Positions 47,132-57,343 are shown, counted from the first letter of the stretch. The stretch: 64,000 nt of DNA from Microbacteriaceae bacterium (GCA_025464975.1 JAODMT010000024.1:124001-188000); one strand, 5' to 3'. A program made the numbers and translations. Notes: generated by a model not told the origin, from the letters alone.

Positions 47132-48294
47132 GCATCACCAACGGTGAGCTGGTTCCCGGAGCGACGGAGGCGGCGCGCGGCGGCGCGGAACACGTCACGG
47201 AACCGACGGCGTACGACGCGATCCTTCTGACCAGCTTCGGCGGCCCGGAGGGCCAGGACGATGTCATCCCGTTCCTGCGCAATGTCACTCGTGGACGCGG
47301 CATCCCGGAGGAGCGCCTCGAGGAAGTCGCCCATCACTACCGCGCGTTCGGCGGGGTAAGCCCGATCAACGAGCAGAACCGGGAGTTGAAGGCGGCGCTC
47401 GAGGCGGAGCTCGCCCGTCGCGGTATCGACCTTCCCGTGCTTTGGGGCAATCGAAACTGGAAGCCATACCTGCGCGAGGCAATCATCGAGGCCAACGAGC
47501 GGGGCTACCGAAAGCTCATCGCCATCGGCACGAGTGCATACAGCTCGTACTCGAGCTGCCGGCAGTACCGCGAGGACTACGCGGAGGCGCTCACCGAGAC
47601 CGGCCTCGACGGCGTGATTCAGATCGACAAGGTGCGCCAGTTCTTCGACCACCCCGGCTTCGTCGAGCCATTCGTCGAGGGCCTCGCGGCCGGTCTCGCC
47701 GAGGTCGCCGCCGCCGGAATTCCCCTCGACCAGACCCACGTGCTGTTCTCCACCCACTCCATCCCGACCATGGATGCCGCCAAGAGCGGTCCGCAGTCGC
47801 GCGGGTTCGGCGAGGGCGGTGCCTACGAGGCGCAGCATCGGGCCGTGGCCGAGGTCGTGGTGGCCACGACGAGCCCGAGCGTCGACTGGTCCCTCGTGTT
47901 CCAATCGCGCAGCGGTCCGCCGACGCAGCCCTGGCTCGAGCCCGACGTGAACGACGCGATCACCGACCTGGCCGGCCGCGGCATCCGGGCGGTCGTGATT
48001 GTGCCCCTCGGATTCGTGAGCGACCACATGGAAGTGAAGTGGGACCTCGACACCGAGGCGATGGAGACATCACGCGGACTTGGTCTTCTTGCGGTTCGGG
48101 TGCCGACCCCCGGCACCCATCCGGCCTATGTCGCGGGCCTCGTCGACCTCGTGCTCGAGCGGCGCGACGGAGTGCCGCTCGATGAGCGCCCGGCGCTGAC
48201 CGAACTCGGCCCCTGGTACGACGTGTGTCGGCCGGGCTGCTGCGAGAACGTGCGTCTCGGGTTCAAGCCGGCCCTCGCCGGAGTTGCGCCATGA
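47128..48294 (+). CDS. hemH: coproporphyrin III ferrochelatase CpfC/HemH
   Basis: ILLTSFGGPEGQDDVIPFLRNVTRGRGIP, SAYSSYSSCRQYRED, VLFSTHSIPT, C-terminal DVCRPGCCENVR. Confidence 0.95.
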   Translation: MSITNGELVPGATEAARGGAEHVTEPTAYDAILLTSFGGPEGQDDVIPFLRNVTRGRGIPEERLEEVAHHYRAFGGVSPINEQNRELKAALEAELARRGIDLPVLWGNRNWKPYLREAIIEANERGYRKLIAIGTSAYSSYSSCRQYREDYAEALTETGLDGVIQIDKVRQFFDHPGFVEPFVEGLAAGLAEVAAAGIPLDQTHVLFSTHSIPTMDAAKSGPQSRGFGEGGAYEAQHRAVAEVVVATTSPSVDWSLVFQSRSGPPTQPWLEPDVNDAITDLAGRGIRAVVIVPLGFVSDHMEVKWDLDTEAMETSRGLGLLAVRVPTPGTHPAYVAGLVDLVLERRDGVPLDERPALTELGPWYDVCRPGCCENVRLGFKPALAGVAP

Positions 48295-49238
48295 CCGCCG
48301 CGCTCCGCATCGGCACGCGGGGAAGCGCCCTCGCTCTTGCCCAAACGGGTGTCATGGCCGACGCCATTGCCAAGGCGTCCGGCCTCGAGGTCGAGATTGT
48401 CCCGATTGCCTCGGAGGGCGACCACTCCACGGCATCGCTCGCGAGCCTCGGTGGAACCGGCGTGTTCGCAAGCAGGCTGCGGGAGGCCCTCATCGCCGAC
48501 ACCTGCGACCTCGTCGTGCACTCCCTCAAGGATCTTCCGACCGCGCCTTACCCCGGGCTGCGCATCGGCGCGGTGCCGAAGCGAGCAGACGCCCGCGACG
48601 TGCTGTCCGCCCGTGACGGCCTGACCCTCGACGGCCTCGACGTCGGCGCGCGGGTCGGCACCGGCTCGCCGCGCCGCGCCGCGCAATTGCGCGCGCTTCG
48701 CCCGGAGGTCGAGGTCGTGGACATCCGCGGCAACGTCGACACGCGACTGCGGAAGGTGACCGACGGTGAGCTCGATGCCGTGATCCTCGCGGCGGCCGGG
48801 CTCGGTCGACTCGGTCGGCTCGACGCCGTGACCGAATACTTCGAACTCTCCCGCTGGGCGACCGCGCCGGGCCAGGGCGCCCTCGCGATCGAGGTTCGCG
48901 AGCAGTACTCCCCGGAATTTGGCGCGATGCTGAAGGCGATCGATCACCCCTCCACCCGCATGGCGGTGTTCGCGGAGCGAGCGGTGTTAGCCAGACTCGA
49001 GGCCGGCTGTTCGGCGCCGATCGGCGCATCCGCGGTTCTGGACGGCGAGATGCTGTTCCTGACGGCGACGGTCTACGCGAGTGACGGTTCGAATTCATTG
49101 ACCAGTTCGCACGCGCTCGTTGTGGAGGGTTCGGCCACCGAACGGGCGCTCCTTCCCGACGAGCTCGGCGCTCGCGTGGGCGACGAGCTGCTTCGGCTCG
49201 GGGCGGCCGAACTCGCGCCGCTCGGGACGGATTCATGA
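48291..49238 (+). CDS. hemC: hydroxymethylbilane synthase
   Basis: LRIGTRGSALALAQTGVMADAI, DLVVHSLKDLPT, RLEAGCSAPIGASA. Confidence 0.95.
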   Translation: MTAALRIGTRGSALALAQTGVMADAIAKASGLEVEIVPIASEGDHSTASLASLGGTGVFASRLREALIADTCDLVVHSLKDLPTAPYPGLRIGAVPKRADARDVLSARDGLTLDGLDVGARVGTGSPRRAAQLRALRPEVEVVDIRGNVDTRLRKVTDGELDAVILAAAGLGRLGRLDAVTEYFELSRWATAPGQGALAIEVREQYSPEFGAMLKAIDHPSTRMAVFAERAVLARLEAGCSAPIGASAVLDGEMLFLTATVYASDGSNSLTSSHALVVEGSATERALLPDELGARVGDELLRLGAAELAPLGTDS

Positions 49239-50017
49239 GTCTTTACCGCGAGAACAGGCCACTGACCGGGTGGCGAGTGCTGGTTCCGAGGGGCGGAAAG
49301 TGGGGCGACGGCGTCGCCGCGACGCTTCGCTCCTACGGTGCGGTGCCGGTCATCGCCCCGATGATCAACTTCGCGAGTGCGGAAAACCCGATCCGGCTGT
49401 CGGACGCGCTTAAGCGACTCGAGCGCGGCGACTTCGATTGGCTGGTCATCACGAGCGCGACGACCGTGGATGTGCTTCTGAGCCAGCAGGTTGCCGTGCC
49501 CGCCTCGACCCGCATCGCCGCGGTCGGCGAAACCACCGGAGCCGCCCTCGCCCTTGCCGGCTACCGGGTCGACTTCGTGCCGGAGAGCGACAACTCGGCT
49601 CGCGGTCTCGTGAAGGAGTGGCCGGCCTCCGACATCGTCGGCAAGGTGCTCATCCCGCAGTCCGACATTGCGGAACCGACCCTCGTCGCCGGGCTCGGGC
49701 GGCTCGGCCTCGACGTCGAATTCGTCGCGGCCTACCGAACGGTCGGAGTTCAGGTATCCGAACATGTGGCGGCGGATGTCGCGTCCGGCCGGATCCGTGC
49801 CGTGCTCATCACCTCGGGGAGCGTCGCCCGCCAGGTGCAAGCGCAGCTCGCACCGCTGCCGGAGGAGACGGTTGTCGCCGCGATCGGGCCGCGCACGGCA
49901 TTCGATGCCCGAGCGGCCGGCCTCACCGTGCACATCATCGCCGAATCTCGCTCGGCCACCTCGCTGGTCGAGGGACTCGTCGAGTACGTTCTTGCCCAGG
50001 GAGAGACCAATGACTGA
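49235..50017 (+). CDS. hemD: uroporphyrinogen-III synthase
   Basis: LTGWRVLVPRGGKWGDGVAATLRSYGAVPVIAPMI; position between hemC and hemB. Confidence 0.88.
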   Translation: MSLYRENRPLTGWRVLVPRGGKWGDGVAATLRSYGAVPVIAPMINFASAENPIRLSDALKRLERGDFDWLVITSATTVDVLLSQQVAVPASTRIAAVGETTGAALALAGYRVDFVPESDNSARGLVKEWPASDIVGKVLIPQSDIAEPTLVAGLGRLGLDVEFVAAYRTVGVQVSEHVAADVASGRIRAVLITSGSVARQVQAQLAPLPEETVVAAIGPRTAFDARAAGLTVHIIAESRSATSLVEGLVEYVLAQGETND

Positions 50018-50993
50018 GAGCGCCCCACGAATTCGGCCGCGCCGGCTTCGCACGACGCCTGCCATGCGACGGCTCGTCGCCGAAACCAGGCTGAGCGCCG
50101 CGGAACTCGTGCTGCCCGTGTTCGTTCGGGAGGGAATCACGGAGCCGGTGCCGATCGGTTCGATGCCGGGCGTGGTCAACCACTCGCTCGACAGCATCCG
50201 GCGGGCGGCTACTGAAGCGGCGGAAGCCGGCATCGGGGGCCTCATGCTGTTCGGCGTGCCCGAGCACAAGGACGCAGTCGGCTCCGGCGCGACCGATGAG
50301 AATGGCATTCTCAACGTCGCGACCCGCGCCGTGATCGAGGAGGTCGGTGACGCTCTCGTGGTGCAGACCGATCTCTGTCTCGACGAGTTCACCGACCACG
50401 GGCACTGCGGAGTGCTCGACTCCCGAGGCTACGTCGACAACGACGCGTCGCTCGAGCGCTATCGCGACATGGCGCTTGCCCAAGCGAACGCGGGATCGCA
50501 CCTTCTCGGACTCAGCGGGATGATGGACGGCCAGGTGGCGGCCGTGCGCTCCGTTCTCGACGACAACGACTTCGGCAACACCGCGATCCTCGGCTACGCG
50601 GCCAAGTATGCCTCGGCGTTCTATGGTCCGTTCCGCGAGGCCGTCGCGTCCTCGCTCGTCGGGGACCGGCGCACCTACCAGCTCGACACCGGAAACCGCC
50701 GGGAGGGCCTCCGCGAGGTCATGCTCGACGTCGACGAGGGGGCCGACGTGGTGATGGTCAAGCCGGCGATGAGCTTCCTCGACGTGTTGGCCGACGCCGC
50801 AGCCATCAGCCCGGTTCCGGTCTGGGCCTACCAGGTGTCGGGCGAGTATTCGATGATCGAGGCCGCCGCCGCGCACGGGTGGATAGATCGCCGCCGGGCG
50901 GTCGAGGAATCGGTACTCAGCATCAAGCGCGCCGGCGCCGACGCCATCCTCACCTATTGGGCCGTCGAACTCGCGGATTGGCTGCGCTCATGA
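50010..50993 (+). CDS. hemB: delta-aminolevulinic acid dehydratase (porphobilinogen synthase)
   Basis: [42 protein letters not shown] at 50010. Confidence 0.95.
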   Translation: MTESAPRIRPRRLRTTPAMRRLVAETRLSAAELVLPVFVREGITEPVPIGSMPGVVNHSLDSIRRAATEAAEAGIGGLMLFGVPEHKDAVGSGATDENGILNVATRAVIEEVGDALVVQTDLCLDEFTDHGHCGVLDSRGYVDNDASLERYRDMALAQANAGSHLLGLSGMMDGQVAAVRSVLDDNDFGNTAILGYAAKYASAFYGPFREAVASSLVGDRRTYQLDTGNRREGLREVMLDVDEGADVVMVKPAMSFLDVLADAAAISPVPVWAYQVSGEYSMIEAAAAHGWIDRRRAVEESVLSIKRAGADAILTYWAVELADWLRS

Positions 50994-52363
50994 CAAGCAA
51001 CGAGCACTATTTCACCCGCGCCAAGCTCTCCATCCCCGGCGGCGTCAATTCCCCGGTGCGCGGCTACGGTTCGGTCGGCGGCACTCCGCGCTTCATCGTC
51101 TCCGCGCGCGGCCCCTACGTCACAGACGCCGAGGGGCGTGAATACGTCGACCTCGTGAGCTCCTGGGGTCCGGCGATCCTCGGCCACGCTCATCCAGGCG
51201 TCGTCAAGGCGGTTCAGGATGCCGCGGCGCGCGGCCTCTCGTTCGGTGCCTCCACGCCGGCCGAGACGGAACTCGCCGAACTCGTCCGCGCCCGGATGAG
51301 TGTCGAGCCGCCGAACAGCGCCGGCCATCCGAGCGGCGTCACCCACAACGGGGTCGAGAAGATTCGTCTGGTCTCCACCGGCACCGAGGCGACCATGACG
51401 GCGATCCGCCTCGCCCGCGGCTTCACCGGCCGCGAGTTGCTTGTCAAATTCGCCGGCCACTATCACGGCCACTCGGATGCGCTGCTGGCCGAGGCCGGTT
51501 CCGGTCTCGCGACCCTGACCATGCCCGGGTCGGCCGGCGTCACCCTCGCCACGGCCGCCCAGACCATCGTTCTGCCCTACAACGACCTGGACGCGGTGCG
51601 CGCGGTGTTCGCGGAACTCGGATCGAACATCGCCGCGGTGATCGTCGAGGCCGCGGCGGCGAATATGGGAGTGGTGCCGCCGGAGCGCGGATTCAATCGC
51701 GCGCTCGCGTCAATCGCCCGCGAAAACGGCAGCCTGGTGATTTTCGACGAGGTGCTGACCGGATTCCGGGTGGGACCGGCGGGCTGGTGGGGACTCGAGG
51801 CGGCGAGAGTCGTTCCGGACGGGGCGGGCTGGACGCCGGACCTCTTCACCTTCGGCAAGGTCATCGGCGGCGGAATGCCGCTCGCCGCCCTCGGCGGAAG
51901 AGCCGACGTCATGGATCATCTCGCGCCGCTCGGGCCGGTCTATCAGGCCGGAACGCTCAGCGGCAACCCGGTCGCGGTCGCCGCCGGCATCGCGACGCTT
52001 CGCGCGGCGGACGCGGCGGTGTATGCCCGACTCGACGCGACGGCGGACCAGCTTTCGGCCGCGGTCTCCAGCGCGCTCGCGGCCGAGGGTGTCGAGCACT
52101 CGGTGCAGCGCGCCGGAAACCTGTTCTCCTTCGCGTTCAGCCCCGTCGCCCCGCGCAACTACGCCGAGGTGAAGGCACAGCAGGCCTTCCGCTACGCGCC
52201 GTTCTTCCATGCGATGCTCGACGGCGGGGTGTCGCTACCGCCCTCGGTATTCGAGGCCTGGTTCGTATCGGCAGCGCACGACGACGTGGCCATCGGACGT
52301 ATCCTCGAGGCGCTTCCGGCGGCGGCGAAGGCCGCCGCGCGTGCGACGGCACCGACGCCATAA
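50990..52363 (+). CDS. hemL: glutamate-1-semialdehyde 2,1-aminomutase
   Basis: [56 protein letters not shown]. Confidence 0.95.
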   Translation: MTSNEHYFTRAKLSIPGGVNSPVRGYGSVGGTPRFIVSARGPYVTDAEGREYVDLVSSWGPAILGHAHPGVVKAVQDAAARGLSFGASTPAETELAELVRARMSVEPPNSAGHPSGVTHNGVEKIRLVSTGTEATMTAIRLARGFTGRELLVKFAGHYHGHSDALLAEAGSGLATLTMPGSAGVTLATAAQTIVLPYNDLDAVRAVFAELGSNIAAVIVEAAAANMGVVPPERGFNRALASIARENGSLVIFDEVLTGFRVGPAGWWGLEAARVVPDGAGWTPDLFTFGKVIGGGMPLAALGGRADVMDHLAPLGPVYQAGTLSGNPVAVAAGIATLRAADAAVYARLDATADQLSAAVSSALAAEGVEHSVQRAGNLFSFAFSPVAPRNYAEVKAQQAFRYAPFFHAMLDGGVSLPPSVFEAWFVSAAHDDVAIGRILEALPAAAKAAARATAPTP

Positions 52364-52432
52364 TCGGCTCGTTTCGCGCGATTTCACGTTGAGAAGCAGA
52401 ACGAGCGAAGCGAGCACGATCCTCGCGGCAGA

Positions 52433-53458
52433 TCAGCCGAACAGGATCGCGGCCTCGTCGTATCGGGACTGAGGCACCGTGTTCAGTCGGCCGAGGGCAT
52501 CCTCGAAGGCCACGTGGGTGATAGCGGTGCCGCTGAGCGACACCATCCGGCCCCAGTGTGAGTGCATGATCGAGTCAACGGCGGCCATGCCGTAGCGGGT
52601 CGCGAGCACGCGGTCGTAGGCGCTCGGCGTGCCTCCACGCTGGATATGGCCAAGGGTCGTCGCGCGCGTCTCCACCCCCGTTCGCTCCTCGATGATCGGG
52701 GCGATCATCTCGCCGATACCGCCGAGTCGCGGCCGCCCGAAGGCGTCGAGACCGCGCTCGGAGTGCGCGTCGTCCATCGAGTCGAGGTGGAACCCCTCCG
52801 CGACAACCACGAGGGGAGCGCGTCCGCGCGCTCGCGCCGAGGTCACCCAGGCGCAGATCTGGTCGATCGACGTCTTCTGCTCCGGGATCAGGATGGCGTG
52901 CGCGCCGGCGGCCATTCCGGAGTGCAGGGCGATCCAGCCGACGTGGCGGCCCATCACCTCGGCCACCATGCAGCGGCCGTGCGAGTCTCCCGTCGTGCGC
53001 AAGCGGTCCATCGCATCCGTCGCGATCTGCACAGCCGTGTCAAAACCGAAGGTGTAATCGGTCGCCGAGAGATCGTTGTCGACGGTCTTCGGAACGCCGA
53101 CGATCTTGATCCCGGCGTCCGTCAACCGTTTCGCCGCCGCGAGCGTGCCTTCGCCGCCGATCGCGATGAGGGAGTCGACGCCCAAGCGCTGCATGTTCTC
53201 GCGCACGACCTCCGCCCCGCCGTTCGCCTCGAACGGATTGGTGCGCGAGGTGCCGAGGATCGTGCCGCCCTGCTTCGAGATGCCCTGGATGTCCTTGCGT
53301 TCGAGCGGCATCACGTCACCCTCGACGACGCCACGCCATCCGTCCCGGAAGCCGACAAACTCCTGATGATAAATCTGGGTCCCTTTGAGGACGACGCCGC
53401 GAATGACGGCGTTGAGGCCGGGACAGTCGCCGCCACTAGTGAGTATTCCAATGCTCAT
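52433..53458 (-). CDS. pfkA: 6-phosphofructokinase
   Basis: MSIGILTSGGDCPGLNAVIRG, IGGEGTLAAAKRL, PKTVDNDL, VAEVMGRHVGWIAL. Confidence 0.95.
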   Translation of the reverse strand: MSIGILTSGGDCPGLNAVIRGVVLKGTQIYHQEFVGFRDGWRGVVEGDVMPLERKDIQGISKQGGTILGTSRTNPFEANGGAEVVRENMQRLGVDSLIAIGGEGTLAAAKRLTDAGIKIVGVPKTVDNDLSATDYTFGFDTAVQIATDAMDRLRTTGDSHGRCMVAEVMGRHVGWIALHSGMAAGAHAILIPEQKTSIDQICAWVTSARARGRAPLVVVAEGFHLDSMDDAHSERGLDAFGRPRLGGIGEMIAPIIEERTGVETRATTLGHIQRGGTPSAYDRVLATRYGMAAVDSIMHSHWGRMVSLSGTAITHVAFEDALGRLNTVPQSRYDEAAILFG

Positions 53459-53563
53459 GACACCATCATTCCGCAGGATTCTGCCCTCGGCAGCACATGC
53501 CCCGGTCCGCCGTGATTAGAGTCGGGGCTATGGAGCCGACCCGATGGCTCCCTAAGGAGGATC

Positions 53564-53977
53564 ATGTCTGAATCAAACAGCGGCTCCACCCCCGATCCCG
53601 CCGCCGCGCGGCCCGTGGGCGGGCCGCCCAACGGGGCTCAGCGTTACGGCTATCCGGCGGCGCCGGGAGGCGCCGGACCCGGTCAGGATGCCGATCCCGG
53701 CCGCGTCCTCGGCATCATCGGACTCGTGCTCGCGTTCGTCGTCAGCATCGCGGGAATCGTCGTGAGCGCGATCGCCCTGCAGGAGTCGCGGCGGGCGGGT
53801 CACTCGAACGGGTTCGCGATGGCGGGCCTCATCCTGTCCATCGTGTTTACCGTGATCGGGCTGGCGGTCGCGGTCATCGCCGTGTTCGCGGTCATCGCCA
53901 CGCTTCAGCAATGCGCTGCCCTCGGCCCCGGGATGCATCAACTGGGTAACGGATTGACCTTCACCTGCGGCCGCTGA
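53564..53977 (+). CDS. DUF4190-like small membrane protein
   Basis: Gly/Pro-rich N-terminus followed by two TM helices, ALQESRRAGHSNGFAMAGLILSIV. Confidence 0.75.
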   Translation: MSESNSGSTPDPAAARPVGGPPNGAQRYGYPAAPGGAGPGQDADPGRVLGIIGLVLAFVVSIAGIVVSAIALQESRRAGHSNGFAMAGLILSIVFTVIGLAVAVIAVFAVIATLQQCAALGPGMHQLGNGLTFTCGR

Positions 53978-53994
53978 CTCGACCGTGCCCGGAA

Positions 53995-54023
53995 CCCGGC
54001 CGGGATCCTCGCGACCGGCCGGG
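53995..54023. terminator. bidirectional terminator-like hairpin
   Basis: CCCGGCCGG-N11-CCGGCCGGG between convergent genes (stops at 53977 and 54031). Confidence 0.6.
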
Positions 54024-54030
54024 CACGCAT

Positions 54031-54516
54031 CTAGAGTTCGATCGTCCTGTTTTCGCCGATGTCGGGCTGACCGCCCGTCACCGCGGCCTTCGCGACCTTG
54101 AACAGCACGACGACCTTCGGGTCGTCCGTCGACCAGTACTCCGCGGTGTGCGCGTGCACCTTGATTAGAGCGATCGACGGGTCATCCCGCCCTTCGGGAA
54201 ACCAGGCCTGAGCCTGCGTGTTCCATAGCTCATCCGTCTTGGCCCGGTCGTGCACGATGGTCGCGGTGCCGGCGATCGACAGGTAGCCCTTCCCTGAGTC
54301 CATCGTCACGTTCACCTGCGGATTGGCCGCAATCTCATCGGTCTTGTGGGACGGCTCCCGCGAGAGAAACCACAGGTCGCCGTCGAACTCGACCTCCTGA
54401 GTTGCGAGCGGGCGACTGACCAGGTGGCCATCCCCGTTGATCGTGGTCATGAAGCCGACCCGCGCCGCCTTCACGAGTTCGGTTACCTTCTGCAGTTCTT
54501 CTTTGGTTGCACTCAT
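54031..54516 (-). CDS. pyridoxamine 5'-phosphate oxidase family protein (general stress protein 26-like)
   Basis: VKAARVGFMTTINGDGHLVSRPLATQEVEFDGDLWFLSREPSHKTDEIAANPQVNVT. Confidence 0.88.
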   Translation of the reverse strand: MSATKEELQKVTELVKAARVGFMTTINGDGHLVSRPLATQEVEFDGDLWFLSREPSHKTDEIAANPQVNVTMDSGKGYLSIAGTATIVHDRAKTDELWNTQAQAWFPEGRDDPSIALIKVHAHTAEYWSTDDPKVVVLFKVAKAAVTGGQPDIGENRTIEL

Positions 54517-54543
54517 GGCGCGAACGGTACGCGCGATCGGCGG

Positions 54544-55422
54544 CTAATCGGCGACGAGAATTGGATGTTCGAAGCAGGCTGTCTGCGCCGCGTGCTCGTC
54601 GCACACCACGAGTTGCACCCGGCAGCCGAGGTCACTGCAGTTCTGCATTCGCTTCGTCGCGGCACTGCACCGGTAGCATCGGCCTACCGTCTCGGCGTTC
54701 GGGCTGAAGTCCACGGACATCCGGTTGTCGAAGACGTAGAGCGAGCCGCGCCAGAGCCCGGCGTCCCCATAGGTCTCGCCGTACCTGGCAATTCCGCCGT
54801 CGAGCTGAAACACGTTCTCGAAGCCGCGGTTGACCATGAGCGAACTCAGGATCTCGCAGCGGATGCCGCCCGTGCAGTAGGTCACGATCGGCTTGTCCTT
54901 GAGGTGGTCGTACTTGCCGCTGTCGAGTTCGGCCACGAAGTCGCGGGTGTTGTCGACCTGGGGAACCACGGCGCCGGCGAAGTGGCCGATCTCGGCCTCG
55001 AAGGAGTTCCGCCCGTCGAAGAACACGACGTCCTCCTTCTCCACGAGTTCGTGCAGTTGCTCGGGGCTGAGCCGTGTGCCGCCGCCGACCACCCCATCCC
55101 GGTCGACGCGCAACTCGCCCGGCGCGCCGAAGCTCACCAGTTCGTCGCGCACGCGCACGCTCAGCCGCGGGAAGTCGTTGCCCTCGCCCTCGCTCCATTT
55201 CGCGTCGAGGTCTGCGAACGCGGAATATTCGCGGGTCTTGCGAAGGTAGGTCTTCACCGACCGAAGTTCGCCGCCGACCGTTCCGTTGATCCCGTCCTTG
55301 GACACGATGATGCGGCCGCCGAGGCCGAGCGACTCGCACAGGTCACGTTGCCACAGGCGAATCGCGTCCGGATCGGAGAGCGGGGTGAAGCGGTAGAACA
55401 ACAGAATCTTCGGTACGGCCAC
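54544..55422 (-). CDS. trhO: oxygen-dependent tRNA uridine(34) hydroxylase TrhO (rhodanese-like)
   Basis: [47 protein letters not shown]; rhodanese [11 protein letters not shown]. Confidence 0.93.
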   Translation of the reverse strand: MAVPKILLFYRFTPLSDPDAIRLWQRDLCESLGLGGRIIVSKDGINGTVGGELRSVKTYLRKTREYSAFADLDAKWSEGEGNDFPRLSVRVRDELVSFGAPGELRVDRDGVVGGGTRLSPEQLHELVEKEDVVFFDGRNSFEAEIGHFAGAVVPQVDNTRDFVAELDSGKYDHLKDKPIVTYCTGGIRCEILSSLMVNRGFENVFQLDGGIARYGETYGDAGLWRGSLYVFDNRMSVDFSPNAETVGRCYRCSAATKRMQNCSDLGCRVQLVVCDEHAAQTACFEHPILVAD

Positions 55423-55462
55423 CGGTCGATTCTAGGTTGCGTGCCGGCGCTTCTCCGCCGTG

Positions 55463-55552
55463 CGTTTCTCCGGAGGTTTTGCCTCATTTGCTCGAATTCG
55501 CCCCGGGTGGGCGGGCAATTCGGGCCGCAATCGCAAATCCTCCGGAGAAACG
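55463..55552. repeat. intergenic long inverted repeat, element C
   Basis: arms CGTTTCTCCGGAGGTTTTGC (55463-55482) and GCAAATCCTCCGGAGAAACG (55533-55552), one mismatch. Confidence 0.85.
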
Positions 55553-55590
55553 ATGGGTAACGATGGGTAACGACGGGAAACGATGGGTAA
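55551..55590. repeat. 10-bp tandem repeat CGATGGGTAA x4
   Basis: three exact copies plus one variant CGACGGGAAA, directly after element C. Confidence 0.95.
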
Positions 55591-55620
55591 CGACGACGAC
55601 GGCGATCAGGCTGGCGACGT

Positions 55621-56574
55621 ATGCTCGACGGCATGGGCGCGGTGTCGGTGAAGGCGGATGCGTCGCCGCTCAGCAGCACGTATGCCCCGGTACATCCGCT
55701 CGATGTCCGCCTCACGCTGAAACCGCTGAGTCGCGGCTCGGCGGACCCGACGCTCGTCTGGGATTCCAGCGGAATCTGGCGCACCATGCCGACCCCGCTC
55801 GGGGCGGCGACCCTGCACCTGAGCCAACGGGCCAATATCATCTCGGCCACGGCCTGGGGCCCGGGAGCGGAGTGGGCGATCGCGAGTGTGCCCGAATTGC
55901 TCGGGAGCGGCGACGACGGTTCGGACTTCGACGTGTCGAGCAACGACTTCCTGCGGCAGGCACAGCACGGCACTCTCGGACTGCGGTTGTTGCGAACGGG
56001 CCTCGTGCTCGAGATGATGATCGCCGCAATCCTGGAGCAGAAGGTGACCACGATCGAGGCACGGCGAGCCTGGGCGTTCCTCATTCGCAAGCACGGCGAG
56101 CCGGCGCCAGGGCCCGCGCCGGCCGGAATGCGGGTGTCTCCCTCCGCTGCGACGTGGCGGATGATCCCGTCCTGGGACTGGCACCGCGCGGGAGTGGATC
56201 CGCGACGGTCGCAGACTGCCATCGCCGCGGCATCCGTCGCGAGCGGGCTCGAGCGCACCCTCGCCCTCGGCCGCGGGGGAGTGGATGTCGTGGCCCGGCT
56301 CCGTTCGGTACCGGGCGTTGGAGTCTGGACGGCCGCCGAGACCAGTCAGCGCTCGCACGGTGACCCCGACTCTGTGAGCGTCGGGGACTACCACCTGCCG
56401 GCGCTCGTCGGCTGGGCGCTCATCGGCAAACCGGTCGACGACGACGGGATGATGGAGCTTCTCGAGCCCTGGAACGGCCAGCGTCAGCGGGTGATGCGTC
56501 TGATCGAGTCGAGCGGATTCGCGAAGCCGCGATTCGGACCGCGTATGACAATTCAGGACCACCGACGGCACTGA
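55621..56574 (+). CDS. DNA-3-methyladenine glycosylase 2-like (AlkA/HhH-GPD)
   Basis: ILEQKVTTIEARRAWAFL, LRSVPGVGVWTAAETSQRSHGDPDSVSVGDYHLP. Confidence 0.85.
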   Translation: MLDGMGAVSVKADASPLSSTYAPVHPLDVRLTLKPLSRGSADPTLVWDSSGIWRTMPTPLGAATLHLSQRANIISATAWGPGAEWAIASVPELLGSGDDGSDFDVSSNDFLRQAQHGTLGLRLLRTGLVLEMMIAAILEQKVTTIEARRAWAFLIRKHGEPAPGPAPAGMRVSPSAATWRMIPSWDWHRAGVDPRRSQTAIAAASVASGLERTLALGRGGVDVVARLRSVPGVGVWTAAETSQRSHGDPDSVSVGDYHLPALVGWALIGKPVDDDGMMELLEPWNGQRQRVMRLIESSGFAKPRFGPRMTIQDHRRH

Positions 56575-56592
56575 TCGGGCTACCGTGGGCGG

Positions 56593-57138
56593 GTGCACCT
56601 CATTTTTCGAACCTTCCTCGTCTGGCTCCGTCGCAACGGGCGGCGTCTCGACCACCACGAGGTCGGCCGACTGTCCATGCGGGTCTGGCCCACCGACCTC
56701 GACGTGCTCGGCCACATGAACAACGGCGTGTACCTGTCGATCATGGACCTCGGCCGCATGGACCTCATGCAGCGGTCCGGGGTGTGGTCACGCATGGCCA
56801 GAGCGGGGTTCTATCCCGTCATGGCGAACGAGACCATCAGCTTCCGAAAGTCCTTGCAACCCTGGCAGCGCTTCACCATCGAGACCCGAATCATCGGTTA
56901 CGACGAGAAGGCGGTGTACACCGAACAGCGCGCCGTCGCGGACGGCGAGATCTATGCCGTCGCGGTGATGCGCGGCCGATTCCTGAAGCGGAGCGGCGGA
57001 ACCGCCACGATGGCCGAAATCAGCGCCGCAACCGGGGTCGACACGGCAGGACTGAGCGTTCCCGCCTGGGTGACCCGCTGGGCATCGGATGTCGCGCTGC
57101 CCGGCACCCGGGAGGCCGCCCCGAGCACGTGGGACTGA
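56593..57138 (+). CDS. acyl-CoA thioesterase (4HBT/thioesterase-like fold)
   Basis: RVWPTDLDVLGHMNNGVYLSIMDLGRMDLM. Confidence 0.88.
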   Translation: MHLIFRTFLVWLRRNGRRLDHHEVGRLSMRVWPTDLDVLGHMNNGVYLSIMDLGRMDLMQRSGVWSRMARAGFYPVMANETISFRKSLQPWQRFTIETRIIGYDEKAVYTEQRAVADGEIYAVAVMRGRFLKRSGGTATMAEISAATGVDTAGLSVPAWVTRWASDVALPGTREAAPSTWD

Positions 57139-57148
57139 GCGCACCCGC

Positions 57149-57343
57149 TCAGTCGGTGCGGGCCTCGTCGCTCGAGTCCGGCTCGGGATGAGCCCCGAGC
57201 GGACCGCCTCCGAAGTCGGCCGCGTGCGCGGCATCCGCGGACGACTTGAGCAGGTCGTCGGCCACCCGTTGAGCCTCAGCCGCCTCTGCGTCGTCGCCCG
57301 CGGCGGCGCCGCCCTGGTTCGCAAATTGGTCGAAATCCGCCAT
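57149..57343 (-). CDS. small acidic hypothetical protein
   Basis: MADFDQFANQGGAAAGDDAEAAEAQRVADDLLKSSADAAHAADFGGG. Confidence 0.5.
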   Translation of the reverse strand: MADFDQFANQGGAAAGDDAEAAEAQRVADDLLKSSADAAHAADFGGGPLGAHPEPDSSDEARTD

